A DNA stretch of 64,000 nucleotides from Periplaneta americana (GCF_040183065.1 NC_091119.1:100745774-100809773), one strand, 5' to 3'; counted from the first letter of the stretch, positions 12,023 through 21,731 are shown. The notes: generated by a model not told the origin, from the letters alone. Translations and numbers: made by a program.

Positions 12023-12570
12023 AGTGTCTGAAAATAATTAATAGCTACTCTGTCTGCACCTGTTTGCAGAAAAAAATCACGACGTCTTATTCAGAAAAGT
12101 ATAATGAATATCTCTACAAACTTTTATCGAGGTGATAGACGGCTACACCTTTTAAAAGTCAACTCGAAATATATAATAAGGTAAAACTCAAACTCTTTGC
12201 ACATGTTTATCCAGACACTTATTCTAGACAATAAGATAATAATTTTTGTCACGAAAATCAGCTTGTATGTAAGTATATACCTTCTTATAACATATCCACA
12301 CTCTGTATTAGAAAAAATACTGTATTAACGTTACTACTTTCCACCATCCAAACACATACTTCGTGTCCGCCTATGCAGCGTAAATGATCTTATCGAAGAC
12401 ATGCAGCTTTCGCTCTGTTGTGAGGGTCCCCTAACAGATGTAAGCATCTGTCTACACTTGGATAGTATACTTTGGAGTGTTATGAACACGTCTATATAAG
12501 AATTTAGCATTAAAGATAGGGTGTGAAAATTGATTTTTGCCCGGCTAGCTGCTTGAAATTACACACTGTG

Positions 12571-12789
12571 CGGCCGCAAGGGGATTTAAATATTGTCGTT
12601 TTCATATTATTTTATATTTAAAGCGTATTTTTAAGTTTTCTGAAGAAATTCATATAACGTCCATTTTACGCTGCAGTTATTTATTCCTTTCATGTTACTT
12701 GATTTTTTTTCGATGAAGTAGACATTTCACAGAAAATTTCTAAATACACCAAAACAATGGGAATAATTAACACCATTATGAAACCTTCC
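12571..12789. other. No gene seen
   Basis: AT-rich spacer between the TIR transposon and a non-LTR fragment. Confidence 0.5.
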
Positions 12790-12796
12790 CTAGTAC

Positions 12797-13195
12797 AAAG
12801 GCATACTCGAATTCGCCTTTACAAGACGTACTTTGTTACGGCAGTGAGGCATGGACATTGAGGAAGAAAGACGAAAGCAGAATAACGGCTAATGAAATGA
12901 AATTTATGAGATATACAGCGGGATATACGAAGTGGGATCACAAACGCAATGAAGATGTAATGGAAGAATTACAACTAGAACCTGTAATTAATCACGTAAA
13001 ACATTATCAGAACAACTGGATAAATCATCTGCATTGCATGCATAGAGATAGAATCCCAAAAGTCATGCTCCACTATCGTCCAAACGGGAAGAGATCTCTC
13101 GGTCGTCTAAAGAAGCGCTGGATTGAAAATCAACTGTGAGATCGTAACAGGCCATTTGGCCTAATACTTGAAGGGAACAAGAAGAAGATAAAAAC
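12797..13195 (+). pseudogene. Second non-LTR family, RT C-terminal fragment
   Basis: The frame reads RIRLYKT, then after a shift RKKDESRITANEMKFMRYTA, NHVKHYQNNWINHLHCMHRD, RIPKVMLHYRPNGKRSLGR and LKKRWIENQL, with the stop at 13137-13139. The layout (LYGSEAWTLRKKDE...NEMKFMR...W..HL..M...RIPK...Y.P.GKR..GR...RW) is the carboxy-terminal part of RTE-like ORFs, but it is clearly a different family from the abundant RTE here. A short 3' tail ends in a GAAGAAGATAA-like run near 13190. The upstream RT is absent. Confidence 0.8.
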
Positions 13196-13501
13196 CACAA
13201 ATCTTTTCTTTTTCTGAGAATAATAATTTCAAAATTCTTTGGCTTAGAGATCTTCTTCCTCTTCTTTTATTAGTTTTGTAGCTGAAACTTCATTCTATAC
13301 TCTGTTGGCTGCGTTTTCATAATAGGAGATGTTGCGACTGTGCAGTTAAGGAAACAGTTCTTCCCACGGGTCCTGGTCAATTTCCGAACCTTATGTGAAT
13401 TAAGTCCCTGATCTAGATAAATTGAGTCCAGGGTTTTCCAGGTATCACTCTGAAGTTTTGCTACCTGTATCAGACTATATTTGACTAAGAAGTTTTTTAG
13501 A
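13196..13501. other. No gene seen
   Basis: Spacer between the non-LTR fragment and the Penelope-like insert. The minus-strand ORF at 13270-13674 starts in the Penelope 3' region and reads out into this flank. Confidence 0.5.
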
Positions 13502-13539
13502 AATATAAATGCGGAATATGTATGGTAAGACTTTGCTAT

Positions 13540-13620
13540 GTTAAATTTCAACGTACTTCGTTTACATGTTTCGACATATTTATGGGTCATCTTCAGAACT
13601 GGTCGTTGTTGGTCTTGGCG
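13540..13620 (-). ncRNA. Hammerhead-ribozyme-like core in Penelope 3' region (left copy)
   Basis: This is the same arrangement on the minus strand: CTGAAGA (13590-13596), stem II TGAC...GTC, and GAAA (13569-13572). Stem II has one base change compared with the right copy, which shortens it by one pair. Confidence 0.45.
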
Positions 13621-13673
13621 CCACTTGTTCTGTTTCCTGTGAGGGTGTGTTTCTGTGGTATAGTGTAGAGTCA

Positions 13674-13945
13674 AAGACTGTGTGTGTTTTGAAGTTGTGT
13701 GTTGAGGATTTCGTTGTGGTGTGTTTTTGTGTGTCTGTATATTTCATATTGTTCTATTGTGTTTAGTTTCTGGCTTTTTGGTTGGATGTGTAGTATTTCC
13801 ATGTCTGTGTTGATGTCTCTGTGGGTGTGGTTAGCATTTGTGATGTGTTCTACATATGTGGAGGTGTTTTGTAATTTTGTTATGGCTGTGACGTGTTCTT
13901 TGTAACGTGTTTGAAACGATCTGCCTGTCTGTCCTGTGACAATCA
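13674..13945 (-). pseudogene. Penelope-like GIY-YIG endonuclease, left copy
   Basis: The minus frame gives VTGQTGRSFQTRYKEHVTAI, then STYVEHITNANHTHRDINTD, ILHIQPKSQKLNTIEQYEIY and RHTKTHHNEILNTQLQNTHS. This is the second half of a GIY-YIG nuclease domain with its C-terminal tail. The GIY-YIG motif itself is cut off at the junction with the other copy, so it cannot be active. Confidence 0.85.
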
Positions 13946-14530
13946 AATACATAGCACAAGAAAACGGATACAACCCTAACATAATAGACAATATAATACG
14001 TAAGACAAAACATAATCACAAAAAACATAAGAATACAACACAAACACAAGAACAGAAAAAATACATCACACTAACATACGAAAACAAAAAAACACACACA
14101 ATTGCAACCTCATTCAAGAAATTAAATTATAACATCGCATACAGAACAAATAACACTCTACAAAAACATCTCAACGCACAAACAACACAAACAAACAAAT
14201 ACAACCACACAGGCGTATACAAACTCAAATGTAACACCTGCAACAACTTCTACATAGGACAGACAGGCAGATCGTTTCAAAAGCGTTACAAAGAACACAT
14301 CACAGCCATAACAAAATTACAAAGCACCTCCACATATGTAGAACACATCACAAATGCTAACCACACCCACAGAGACATCAACACAGACATGGAAATACTA
14401 CACATCCAACCAAAGAGCCAGTAACTAAACACATTAGAACAATATGAAATATACAGATACACGAAAACACACCCCAACGAAATTCTCAACACACAACTCA
14501 ACTTCAAAACACACACACACACTCTTTGAC
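13936..14530 (+). pseudogene. Penelope-like linker plus GIY-YIG endonuclease, right copy
   Basis: ORF 13936-14424 starts with a few out-of-frame residues. It then reads the linker after the RT (KKYITLTYENKKTHTIATSF, KLNYNIAYRTNNTLQKHL) and the nuclease GVYKLKCNTCNNFYIGQTGR with a CxxC zinc-like pair. An in-frame TAA at about 14422-14424 breaks the C-terminal tail, which continues LNTLEQYEIYRYTKTHPNEI to about 14530. The RT domain is missing. In the family this nuclease makes the target nick for retrotransposition. Confidence 0.88.
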
Positions 14531-14579
14531 TCTACACTATACCACAGGAACACACCCTCACAGGAAACAGAACAAGTGC

Positions 14580-14660
14580 GCCAAGACCAACAACGACCAG
14601 TTCTGAAGATGACCCATAAATAGGTCGAAACCTGTAAACGAGGTACGTTGAAATTTAACA
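14580..14660 (+). ncRNA. Hammerhead-ribozyme-like core in Penelope 3' region (right copy)
   Basis: CTGAAGA (14603-14609) fits the CUGANGA box. TGACC...GGTC can form stem II, and GAAA (14627-14630) follows directly. A downstream GTACG could supply the UH cleavage site with a very short stem III, but stem I pairing next to CTGA is weak by eye. Hammerhead motifs are known in Penelope-like elements; activity here is inference. Confidence 0.5.
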
Positions 14661-14738
14661 CAGGAAAGTCTTACCATACACATTCCGAAGTGATACAGTG
14701 TTAAAAGTTGTGTAATCAAGATATATAATATAAATGCG

Positions 14739-15458
14739 TTAATATTTAAAGAAAAAATTATTAAATATTTGAATATTTTAATGAAGTGAACAAATTAAGC
14801 AATTATGCAAGAACGAGTAATCAAATACTGTATAAAACAAAATATTGAGGTCTCACTAACATCAAGGCGCTTCAGGTTTTTCTGTGTTCATGCGCTCCGT
14901 CTAGGGCTGGGGAAGGAGTTGTTCGGTTCGGAGCAGGTACTGTGACGTCAGTACTCGGGTGATCCTAGTACAGTACAGAGTACAAATTTGTGGCGGCAGA
15001 TTTAAAATTTGGATAGATTAAGTCTATTTTAGAACCTAATTTGAAAGTAAAACGAAGCGTGTTTTAAAAGCTTTGTAGTAAAGCGTTTCGCTTTGTCAAC
15101 TGACGAGAAAAAAAATGCTTCTCTTCAATACAAAATGGCGGTTGCAAATTTTATTTGCGTGATTACAGGTATTTGCGGAGTTATTTTATATGAAAGGCTT
15201 ATTTAACCTTTAGTGTTGTTATATATCACAGACGAAAGGAAAAAGAAGATAGAAAGAAACGGGCTCCATGTAGCGCTGCCTAAAGCCCTTAAGAATAACA
15301 CACATCATTATTAATTATTACGGAAAGTGGATAAAATAATCAATAAAACGTGGAACCTTGAACTGAAGAACATAATGCTTATTTATTTTGTAACGTGACT
15401 AGCCTTCCATACAACCATGCTCTCTTTGGTGAAGAGTAATATTATTGATAAATTAAAG
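14739..15458. other. No gene seen
   Basis: AT-rich, with no ORF of note and no recognised repeat. Confidence 0.5.
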
Positions 15459-15553
15459 TACAGTAGAATCCCGATTATCTGCCACTCTATTAACCGATTG
15501 ATGGATTAGCCGACTATCTTTCTCTTGGGTAGGTGTAAACTGCACACTTTGAT

Positions 15554-15827
15554 CCGGAAACTACACACCGCTTTTCGAGGGACCCACTAATCCTACCCGG
15601 ATACTGCACACTGATTCACAAGGATTATACTAATCCTAGCCGGAAACTGCACACCGCTTTTCGAGGGACCCACTAATCCTACCCGGATACTGCACACTGA
15701 TTCACAAGGATTACACTAATCCTACCCGGAAACTGCACACCGCTTTTCGAGGGACCCACTAATCCTACCCGGATACTGCACACTGATTCACAAGGATTAT
15801 ACTAATCCTACCCGGAAACTGCACAAT
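15554..15827. repeat. 86-bp tandem repeat, about 3.2 copies, built from two 43-bp halves
   Basis: CCGGAAAC recurs at 15554, 15640, 15726 and 15812, exactly 86 bp apart. Each unit splits into two related 43-bp halves, one starting CCGGAAACTGCACACCGC and the other CCGGATACTGCACACTGA. Both halves end in ACTAATCCTA. The reverse complement of the GAAACTGCACACC core occurs again at about 21470, 21512 and 23000. Confidence 0.92.
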
Positions 15828-15926
15828 TTACAAAATATGTTTCTTTTGCATTTGGCTGACTTACATTGAATCTTCGCTTACTTCCTTCTTTCATTGCTTT
15901 GCAGTTTAATATAAGTATCAGTTTGT

Positions 15927-16328
15927 GATTAAGGGTGTTTGAGAATAAGGTGCTTAGGAAAATATTTGGGCTAAGAGGGATGAAGTTACAGGAGAATGGA
16001 GAAAGTTACACAACACAGAACTGCACGCATTGTATTCTCCACCTGACATAAAATTAGGAACATTAAATCCAGACGTTTGAGATAGGCAGAGCATGTAGCA
16101 CGTATGGGCGAATCCAGAAATTCATATAGAGTTTTAGTTGGGAAGCCGGAGGGAAAAAGACCTTTAGGGAGGCCGAGACGTAGATGGGAAGATAATATTA
16201 AAATGGATTTGAGGGAGGTGGGGTATGATGATAGAGAATGGATTAATTTTGCTCAGGATAGCGACCAATGGCGGGCTTATGTGACGGCGGCAATGAACCT
16301 CCGGGTTCCTTAAAAGCCAGTAAGTAGT
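15927..16328 (+). mobile_element. 5'-truncated RTE copy
   Basis: Starts in [12 protein letters not shown] and runs through frameshifts to ORF 16104-16313 (MGESRNSYRVLVGKPEGKRP...NLRVP), ending in GCCAGTAAGTAGT. The perfect 13-bp duplication AGTATCAGTTTGT lies at 15914-15926 and 16329-16341. Confidence 0.92.
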
Positions 16329-16776
16329 AGTATCAGTTTGTATGTCCACGAATTTATACAATGAGGACGACTGCTGTAAAAACTGACATTAAAATGCTTG
16401 TGAAATGATTCACAGCCATTTGTTGTGCGAGAGGTCGATGCAGCCATGGCTGCCCATACAGTGGAAGGGAAAACTGCATCTTCGGAGATGTACGTTTCTA
16501 GTAAATAATCTGCAAATTTCTCAAGTCTTGTATCTATCGGCTCGTGACCAGAATATTGTACGAAATGGAAATATAAAAATTGGAAATTTATCTTTTGAAG
16601 AGGTGGAGAAGTTCAAATATCTGGGAGCAACAGTAACAAATATAAATGATACTCGGGAGGAAATTAAACAGAGAATAAATATGGGAAATGCCTGTTATTA
16701 TTCGGTTGAGAAACTTTTATCATCCAGTCTGCTGTCGAAAAATCTGAAAGTTAGAATTTATAAAACAGTTATATTA

Positions 16777-19077
16777 CACTGTACAGCATGAAAAATGCCC
16801 TTTACATGAAAACATGTGTGTCTTGTATATTTATGGCTGGAAATAACGAATCTGTACTCGGTTTTTGCCTAAGACGAACCATTTTCCAAAAAATCCAAAA
16901 TTTAGTATTTTATGTATTTCCTCGATAATATCGCTATGTTTCCTTAATTTAAATTATTTTTCGAATATCCTGCTTCTTCTGTCAAACATTTTCAGTGCAG
17001 GGATAGATTTAGACACATTTAGAAATATGTATCTACATCAATAATTCACTGCCAGGTTGATCATACCTTAATTCCAGCATTTTAAATGTAATTTTTTGTT
17101 TCCATTCACCACGTGATACTGCTCATTGAAAGTGCTGTTTATGGAGTACTGTTACGTGTGAAGTACTAATGTTGTAAGGCCTAAGGACACAGTGAACTAC
17201 ATTCAATGCATTATGTCTCGTCAATGTAAAAATAAGCCTGACTTATTTTGTTATGTGTGTGGCGAAGTTACATTCAAGACTCAACAATGTAGCTTGTCGC
17301 CATTGGTTAGAAATGCATATGACTTGTACTTTGGATGCAGAGTTGGAGATCAGGATAAGTCTTGGGCTCCACATATATGCTGCAATTCATGCTCCAGGAA
17401 TCTGAGAAAGTGGTTACAAGGAAAACGTAGCGCAATGAAATTTGGTGTACCTATGGTTTGGCGCGAACCAAAAGACCACATAACGGATTGTTACTTTTGT
17501 TTGACAGATGTTAGGGGTTCACGCCCAAATCCAAGCACTCTATGCGGTATCCAAACATACCCTCCGCTATGCGACCAGTTTCTCATTATGAAGACCTTCC
17601 TGTACCTACAGCTCCAGATAAATATACTCTTGATTCAGAGGAAGACACTTCAGATGCCCGATGCGGTCAAGATCCAGATTTTCAACCCTCTCCATCTATG
17701 ACATGTGTACATCATGAAATAAAACAGGGAGAGCTTAACGATCTTGTGCGGGACTTAAAACTCTCTCAAACATATGCAGAATTACTGGGTTCTATGCTAC
17801 AAGGTTGGAATCTGTTAGATAAAGATGTAAAAATTACTTCATTTAGAAGACGACAAAGCAATTTTGGGCACTATTTTGCGGAGAAAGAAGGCATTATTTA
17901 TTGCTGTGATGTGAATGGGTTATTTCAGGCATTGGGACATGAACACATTGTAGGAGACTGGCGCCTGTTTATTGACTCTTCCAAACGTAGTCTAAAGGCA
18001 GTACTCCTCCATATAGGCAATGTTTTCCCCTCTGTTCCTATAGCATATAATGCTGTAAATACCAAGGAAACATATGAGGTAATGAGTGCTATATTAAAAT
18101 TAATTGACTACTCTACATTCAAATGGCACATTTGCGGAGACTTAAAAGTTATTGGGATATTAACAGGCATGCAACAATGATACACTAAATTCTGCTGCTT
18201 CCTATGTGAATGGAATATTCGTGACAAAAAAAGTCACTACATCCGTAAACAGTGGCCTCCACGACAAAACTACATTCCTGGCACCAAAAACATATCTCAT
18301 GAACCACTTGTGAATCCGCAATATGTCTTTCTTCCACCATTGCACATTAAACTTGGTTTAATGAAAATTTTTGTAAAAGCGCTGGACAGAGAAGGGTTAG
18401 CCTTCTTGTATCTCAGAAACAAATTCAAAAGTTTAAGTGAGGTAAAGGTAAAAGAAGGGGTTTTTATTGGCCCACAAATTAAATCAGTCATGCACGACGA
18501 GACTTTGAAAATAAACTATCAGAAGGAAAAAAAGCAGCCTGGCAGGCATTTAAATCAGTATGTTCAAGTTTCCTTGGAAACGAGAAAGCTGAAAACTATG
18601 AAGATCTTGTTCGTGACATGGTGAAATGCTTTCGTGTTATAGGCTGCAATATGTCTTTAAAACTACACTTTTTGGACTCACATCTAGATTTTTTCCCTCA
18701 AAACCTGGGTACAGTTAGTGTTGAGCAAGGCGAAAGCTTCCACCAGGACATTGCTATGTTTGAAAAGCGCTTCAGTGGACGATGGAATGGAAGTATGCTA
18801 GCTGAATATTGTTCATCTATTATCAGGGACACTCCACCAGATGCCTACAAGCGGAAACGGCCAAAAAAATCATTTTAGTGTATGTGTTTTCCGTAATGAG
18901 TGTCACTGTTAATTTTCTCTCTGACCAATTTGTATAAATATGAAAAGCGGGTCTCCTAAGAAAACGGTACGTGATGGACCATTTTGGTTTTCAGATATGA
19001 ATCAAGCACCTTTTGTTTATACAGAATCACATACTTTCATCTAAAGGGCAGACACAAAGTTCAAATTTGTTGTACGG
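16777..19077 (+). mobile_element. 2.3-kb TIR DNA transposon carrying an uncharacterised transposase-like gene
   Basis: The left end is CACTGTACAGCATG and the right end (reverse complement) is CCGTACAACA. After an indel of about 9 bp the two ends match again over 23 bp at about 20 positions (16795-16817 against the complement of about 19027-19050, starting TGCCCTTTA). Outside lies TATTA on both sides (16772-16776, 19078-19082), a 5-bp duplication. Uninterrupted RTE copies elsewhere in the window read straight through this point. Its only gene is the pseudogene at 17192-18878, which fills most of it. Confidence 0.82.
17192..18878 (+). pseudogene. Transposase-like gene of an uncharacterised arthropod family
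   Basis: The N terminus is zinc-binding-like: MSRQCKNKPDLFCYVCGEV, GDQDKSWAPHICCNSCSRNL, a WREP motif and HITDCYFCLTDV. It shifts frame near 17540 into ORF 17542-18180, with DVNGLFQALGHEHIVGDWRL, FIDSSKRSLKAVLLHIGNVF and WHICGDLKVIGILTGMQ. A TGA (18178-18180) interrupts before KFCCFLCEWNIRDK and PLHIKLGLMKIFVKALDRE. A second shift near 18510 leads to the C terminus with SVEQGESFHQDIAMFEKRFS and the stop at 18878. The Asp of FIDSS, the Asp of CGDLK and the Glu of EQGESFHQD could be a DDE triad with a CxxC insertion; that is inference. From memory, near relatives are annotated only as uncharacterised proteins in many arthropods. Confidence 0.72.
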
Positions 19078-19552
19078 TATTATCGGTTGTTCTTTATGGT
19101 TGTGAAACTTGGACTCTCACTTTGAGAGAGGAACAGAGACTACGGGTGTTTGAGAATAAGATTCTTAGGAAAATATCTGGGGCTAAGAGGGATGAAGTTA
19201 CAGGAGAATGGAGAAAGTTACAGAACACAGAACTGCACGCATTGTATTCTTCACCTGACATAATTAGGAACATTAAATCCAGACGTTTGAGATGGGCAGG
19301 GCATGTAGCACGTATGGGCGAATCCAGAAATGCATATAGAGTGTTAGTTGGGAGGCCGGAGGGAAAAAGATCTTTAGGGAGGCCGAGACGTAGATGGGAA
19401 AATAATATTAAAATGGATTTGAGGGAGGTGGGATGTGATGATAGAGAATGGATTAATTTTGCTCAGGATAGGGACCAATGGCGGGCTTATGTGAGAGCGG
19501 CAATGAACCTCCGGGTTCCTTAAAAGCCAGTAAGTAAGTAAGTATCTATCGG

Positions 19553-19933
19553 TTTTAACTCAGCCAGTTCCATAGCGAAGGAATCCCCGACTACCTCTGG
19601 ATTCAAATACATTATTCCAAAAACCATCCTGAGCTAATGTCCTATCTCGCTGTCTTCTTTGTACTCCTTCGTCAGTCACACTGTATTTTACGCCACCATG
19701 CTTGCGCAAGATGGAAGCTGCAATCTACGAGTATTTTATAATAGTAACGCATTCCCAAGTTTTCACCACTGCAACATGTATAGCTAGTTCAAACCCTATA
19801 TTAGCCTACATTAGATGGAGTGAAGCTCATGTTGCACGCTGCACATTTATTTATAATTACCTGCAATAGCTTTTCATACGTTTGAACACTTTCATTAGGT
19901 AAACTACAAAAAAAATCAAAGGGACATACTGAT
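19553..19933. other. No gene seen
   Basis: Spacer between the RTE copy and the MULE-like element. No coding or repeat signal. Confidence 0.5.
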
Positions 19934-20100
19934 CATTCTTTGGGCAGGGCACAGTTGCGCCCTACGGTCAGATAAAATGCACCAGATAAAAAGGGTCCCT
20001 ATTTTGTGGGCATAGTTGCGCCCCGATGACACTACGGAAACTCGAGCCTCGTAATCAACCAACCTTATTGATTTCTTATGCGATTTAATATTCATTATCG

Positions 20101-20305
20101 ATACCGTTAAAATGAACGGCAATATTTTATTAACTGTTTTCCTACTGTTTATGCAGTGATTATCGACAGCCTACCGTTAAAATGAACACCATGAAGTTGG
20201 CAGTACTTTATTAACTGTTTTTCTACTGTTTATGCAGTGATTATCAATAGTCTACTGTGAAAATGGACACCATGAGGTTGGCAGTACTTTATTAACTGAC
20301 GTATT
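20101..20305. repeat. Tandem repeat, about 81-bp unit, 2.5 copies
   Basis: ACCGTTAAAATGAAC begins at 20103 and 20173, and ACTGTGAAAATGGAC at 20254. Each is followed by a GCAGTACTTTATTAACTG-type block. The first copy is shorter by about 11 bp. Confidence 0.8.
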
Positions 20306-20403
20306 GAAAATGAGTGAGCCGTTGGAATATGGGGTCTTAGCTGTCTTGACATTTTATTAGTGATTTTCACACAGTCTGTGGCGTATACTGAGGTTGATTT
20401 AAA

Positions 20404-20547
20404 ATGAATGTTAAGTTTAGTGAAAAGGGTAAAGAGTTAATAATTCACAATGGTTCTAAGTTTCAATTTTCGAAACCCTGTACCGTAGGGTTAAGATATC
20501 GATGTACAAACAAAAAATGCAGTTCATTTATTGTATGTGATCGATAA
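20404..20547 (+). pseudogene. FLYWCH-type zinc finger, MULE-associated fragment
   Basis: A 47-residue reading frame, too short for most ORF cut-offs: KFSEKGKELIIHNGSKFQF, then RYRCTNKKCSSFIVCDR and a stop. The S.KGKELIIHNG.KF lead and RCTNKKC match the first half of a FLYWCH finger. The final His residues are missing, so it is truncated. Confidence 0.6.
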
Positions 20548-20677
20548 AAAAGTGTTATTTTAAATAGTAAAATTGATCATATGCTAGGCCTACCTAATTC
20601 CAATGTCGCTATCACTGTAATATTTGTAAGTAATTTGTTTATATTATGACAATCACTTTCGTGTGTATTATGCCCAT

Positions 20678-20816
20678 CGGGGCGCAACTATGCTATGTCC
20701 ATTCTGCTACCTGATTTCTTCGGGGCGCAACTATGCCATGTCCCTTCTGCTACCTGGTTTCTTCGGGGCGCAATTATGCCATGCCAAGGCCTCCCAATTG
20801 ACCGCTGGGCGCAACT
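20678..20816. repeat. 43-bp tandem repeat at the right end of the MULE
   Basis: CGGGGCGCAACTATG starts at 20678 and 20721, with a variant (CAATTATG) at 20764, each 43 bp apart. A degenerate fourth copy lies near 20803. The inverse motif CATAGTTGCGCCCCG occurs once at the left end (20011). Confidence 0.85.
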
Positions 20817-20929
20817 ATGCCATACCGCATTCTTTACGCCGTGAATTGTAAACATTTGGTATGAAAACTGAAGTCAATAACGAAAAGTTCCACCATCTAT
20901 ATTGTATCAAGTCCACATAAATAGATAGG

Positions 20930-21330
20930 TCAGTTAAACACAATTATTCCACTGTCTTTGTCATTGAAAAGAACGAAATCTTCGCCTCGGTTAGTAATAA
21001 AGTTTAAATGAGTCCGTCTGTCATGAACTTCAGGTTGCGATTTAGGTAGAACAGGCTGAAGTTTTCTCCGCGATCTGTATAAGTTATCTTTTATTCGAGA
21101 TATATCACGCACTTTCAGGTTTTCTGTAGACAAGATTTGACAAATAGCATGAAATGTTTTATGGCTTACTATTAACATCATCGATGGCTTTTCTTTTCGT
21201 AGCTGCATTACTTATTTGGCGATTTTCATGTTGTTCAGCAAGATATAAGCTAAATTTTCGCATTGCATTTTCTAACACAACACCTCCACATTACTTAAAT
21301 TTTTTTTCAATTCCTTGGCTTTATAAAATT
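20930..21330 (-). pseudogene. MULE-like transposase, N-terminal flank fragment
   Basis: ORF 20930-21208 reads VSHKTFHAICQILSTENLKV, then RIKDNLYRSRRKLQPVLPKS, HDRRTHLNFITNRGEDFVLF and NDKDSGIIVFN. The run from NLYR.RRK..P.LPKS to NDKDSGIIVF is what I know from the segment between the FLYWCH finger and the catalytic core of MULE-type proteins. It stops before the catalytic Asp region. It lies just outside the 19942-20827 element and on the opposite strand to its FLYWCH fragment. Confidence 0.55.
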
Positions 21331-21447
21331 TATAGTCCTCATATACCAACACTAAATTTTCCCCGTTCACTTTCAGATGTAAACAAACGATTCATTTCGA
21401 ACAAAATTAAAACAGTTTAGTTATTAAAACTATGAATAGTATCGGCA

Positions 21448-21528
21448 AAGCAGGTAGAAAACATTTTGGTGTGCAGTTTCTATGTGACTATAATCTAGGT
21501 AGAAAATGTTGGTGTGCAGTTCCTATGA
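21448..21528. repeat. Two tandem copies of a GGTGTGCAGTT unit (third at 22988)
   Basis: AGGTAGAAAACATTTTGGTG (near 21451) and AGGTAGAAAATGTTGGTGTG (near 21496) recur, followed by CAGTT(T/C)CTATG. A third copy, AGGTAGCAAATTTTGGTGTG, starts near 22990. The GGTGTGCAGTTTC core is the complement of the 15554-15827 array. Confidence 0.7.
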
Positions 21529-21731
21529 GCGTATTCCGAATCTCACCGGTGAGCAATCCGATTGCATCACGGTGTTCCGAATTCCACCGATGACGTCATT
21601 GATGCTCCACCGGTGTCGCACCGGTGTCATCAACATGCAGAGGTGGCGGCAGTCTCCATCAGCCGCCATCAGTGAATCTGATTGGTTCTTGTATAGGGCG
21701 GGAATTAGCAGACGAATGACATCGTGCACTG

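Larger units (their letters stand above)
10444..12570 (-). mobile_element. DNA transposon of an unassigned family, 2.1 kb, imperfect TIRs
   Basis: The left end CACAGTGTGTAATTT (10444-10458) equals the reverse complement of the right end (12556-12570). After a short gap the match resumes with CTAGCCAGCCAAAAATCA on the left and CTAGCCGGGCAAAAATCA on the right. No clear target duplication is visible; cgccc and cggcc next to the ends would be a 4/5 match. The interior carries one minus-strand pseudogene of an uncharacterised arthropod protein family, with nothing else coding. I infer that this gene is, or derives from, the transposase. Confidence 0.75.
13514..14726. mobile_element. Penelope-like element, two partial copies in inverted orientation
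   Basis: Two 5'-truncated copies meet head to head near 13940, one reading left (minus) and one reading right (plus). Both encode GQTGRSFQ.RYKEH.TAITKLQ and NANHTHRDINTDMEILHIQP, and both end with the same 3' region finishing CTTACCATACA(T/C)ATTCCG. The composite is bounded by AATATAAATGCG at 13502-13513 and 14727-14738, a perfect 12-bp duplication, so the pair entered as one unit. Such inverted partial copies are typical of Penelope-like elements. Confidence 0.9.
16541..19541 (+). mobile_element. RTE copy split by a 2.3-kb DNA transposon
   Basis: The left part (16541-16776) reads [20 protein letters not shown] to [12 protein letters not shown]. The right part (19083-19541) resumes at [20 protein letters not shown] and runs intact to NLRVP, the stop, and GCCAGTAAGTAAGTA. 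GTATCTATCGG at 16530-16540 and 19542-19552 is a perfect 11-bp duplication enclosing both halves. The RTE therefore landed first and was then hit by the element at 16777-19077. ORF 18984-19523 contains the right half, with its first 35 or so residues contributed by the DNA transposon end. Confidence 0.9.
19942..20827 (+). mobile_element. Small Mutator-like (MULE) element with FLYWCH fragment
   Basis: The ends GGGCAGGGCACAGTTGCGCC (19942) and CGGTATGGCATAGTTGCGCC (complement of the right end, 20827) match at 16 of 20 positions. CATTCTTT flanks both sides (19934-19941, 20828-20835), an 8-bp duplication in the MULE range of 8-10. Inside are extra inverted and tandem copies of the end motif GGGCGCAACTATG, an 81-bp tandem repeat, and a FLYWCH-like reading frame. 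FLYWCH domains commonly accompany animal MULE transposases. Confidence 0.7.
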
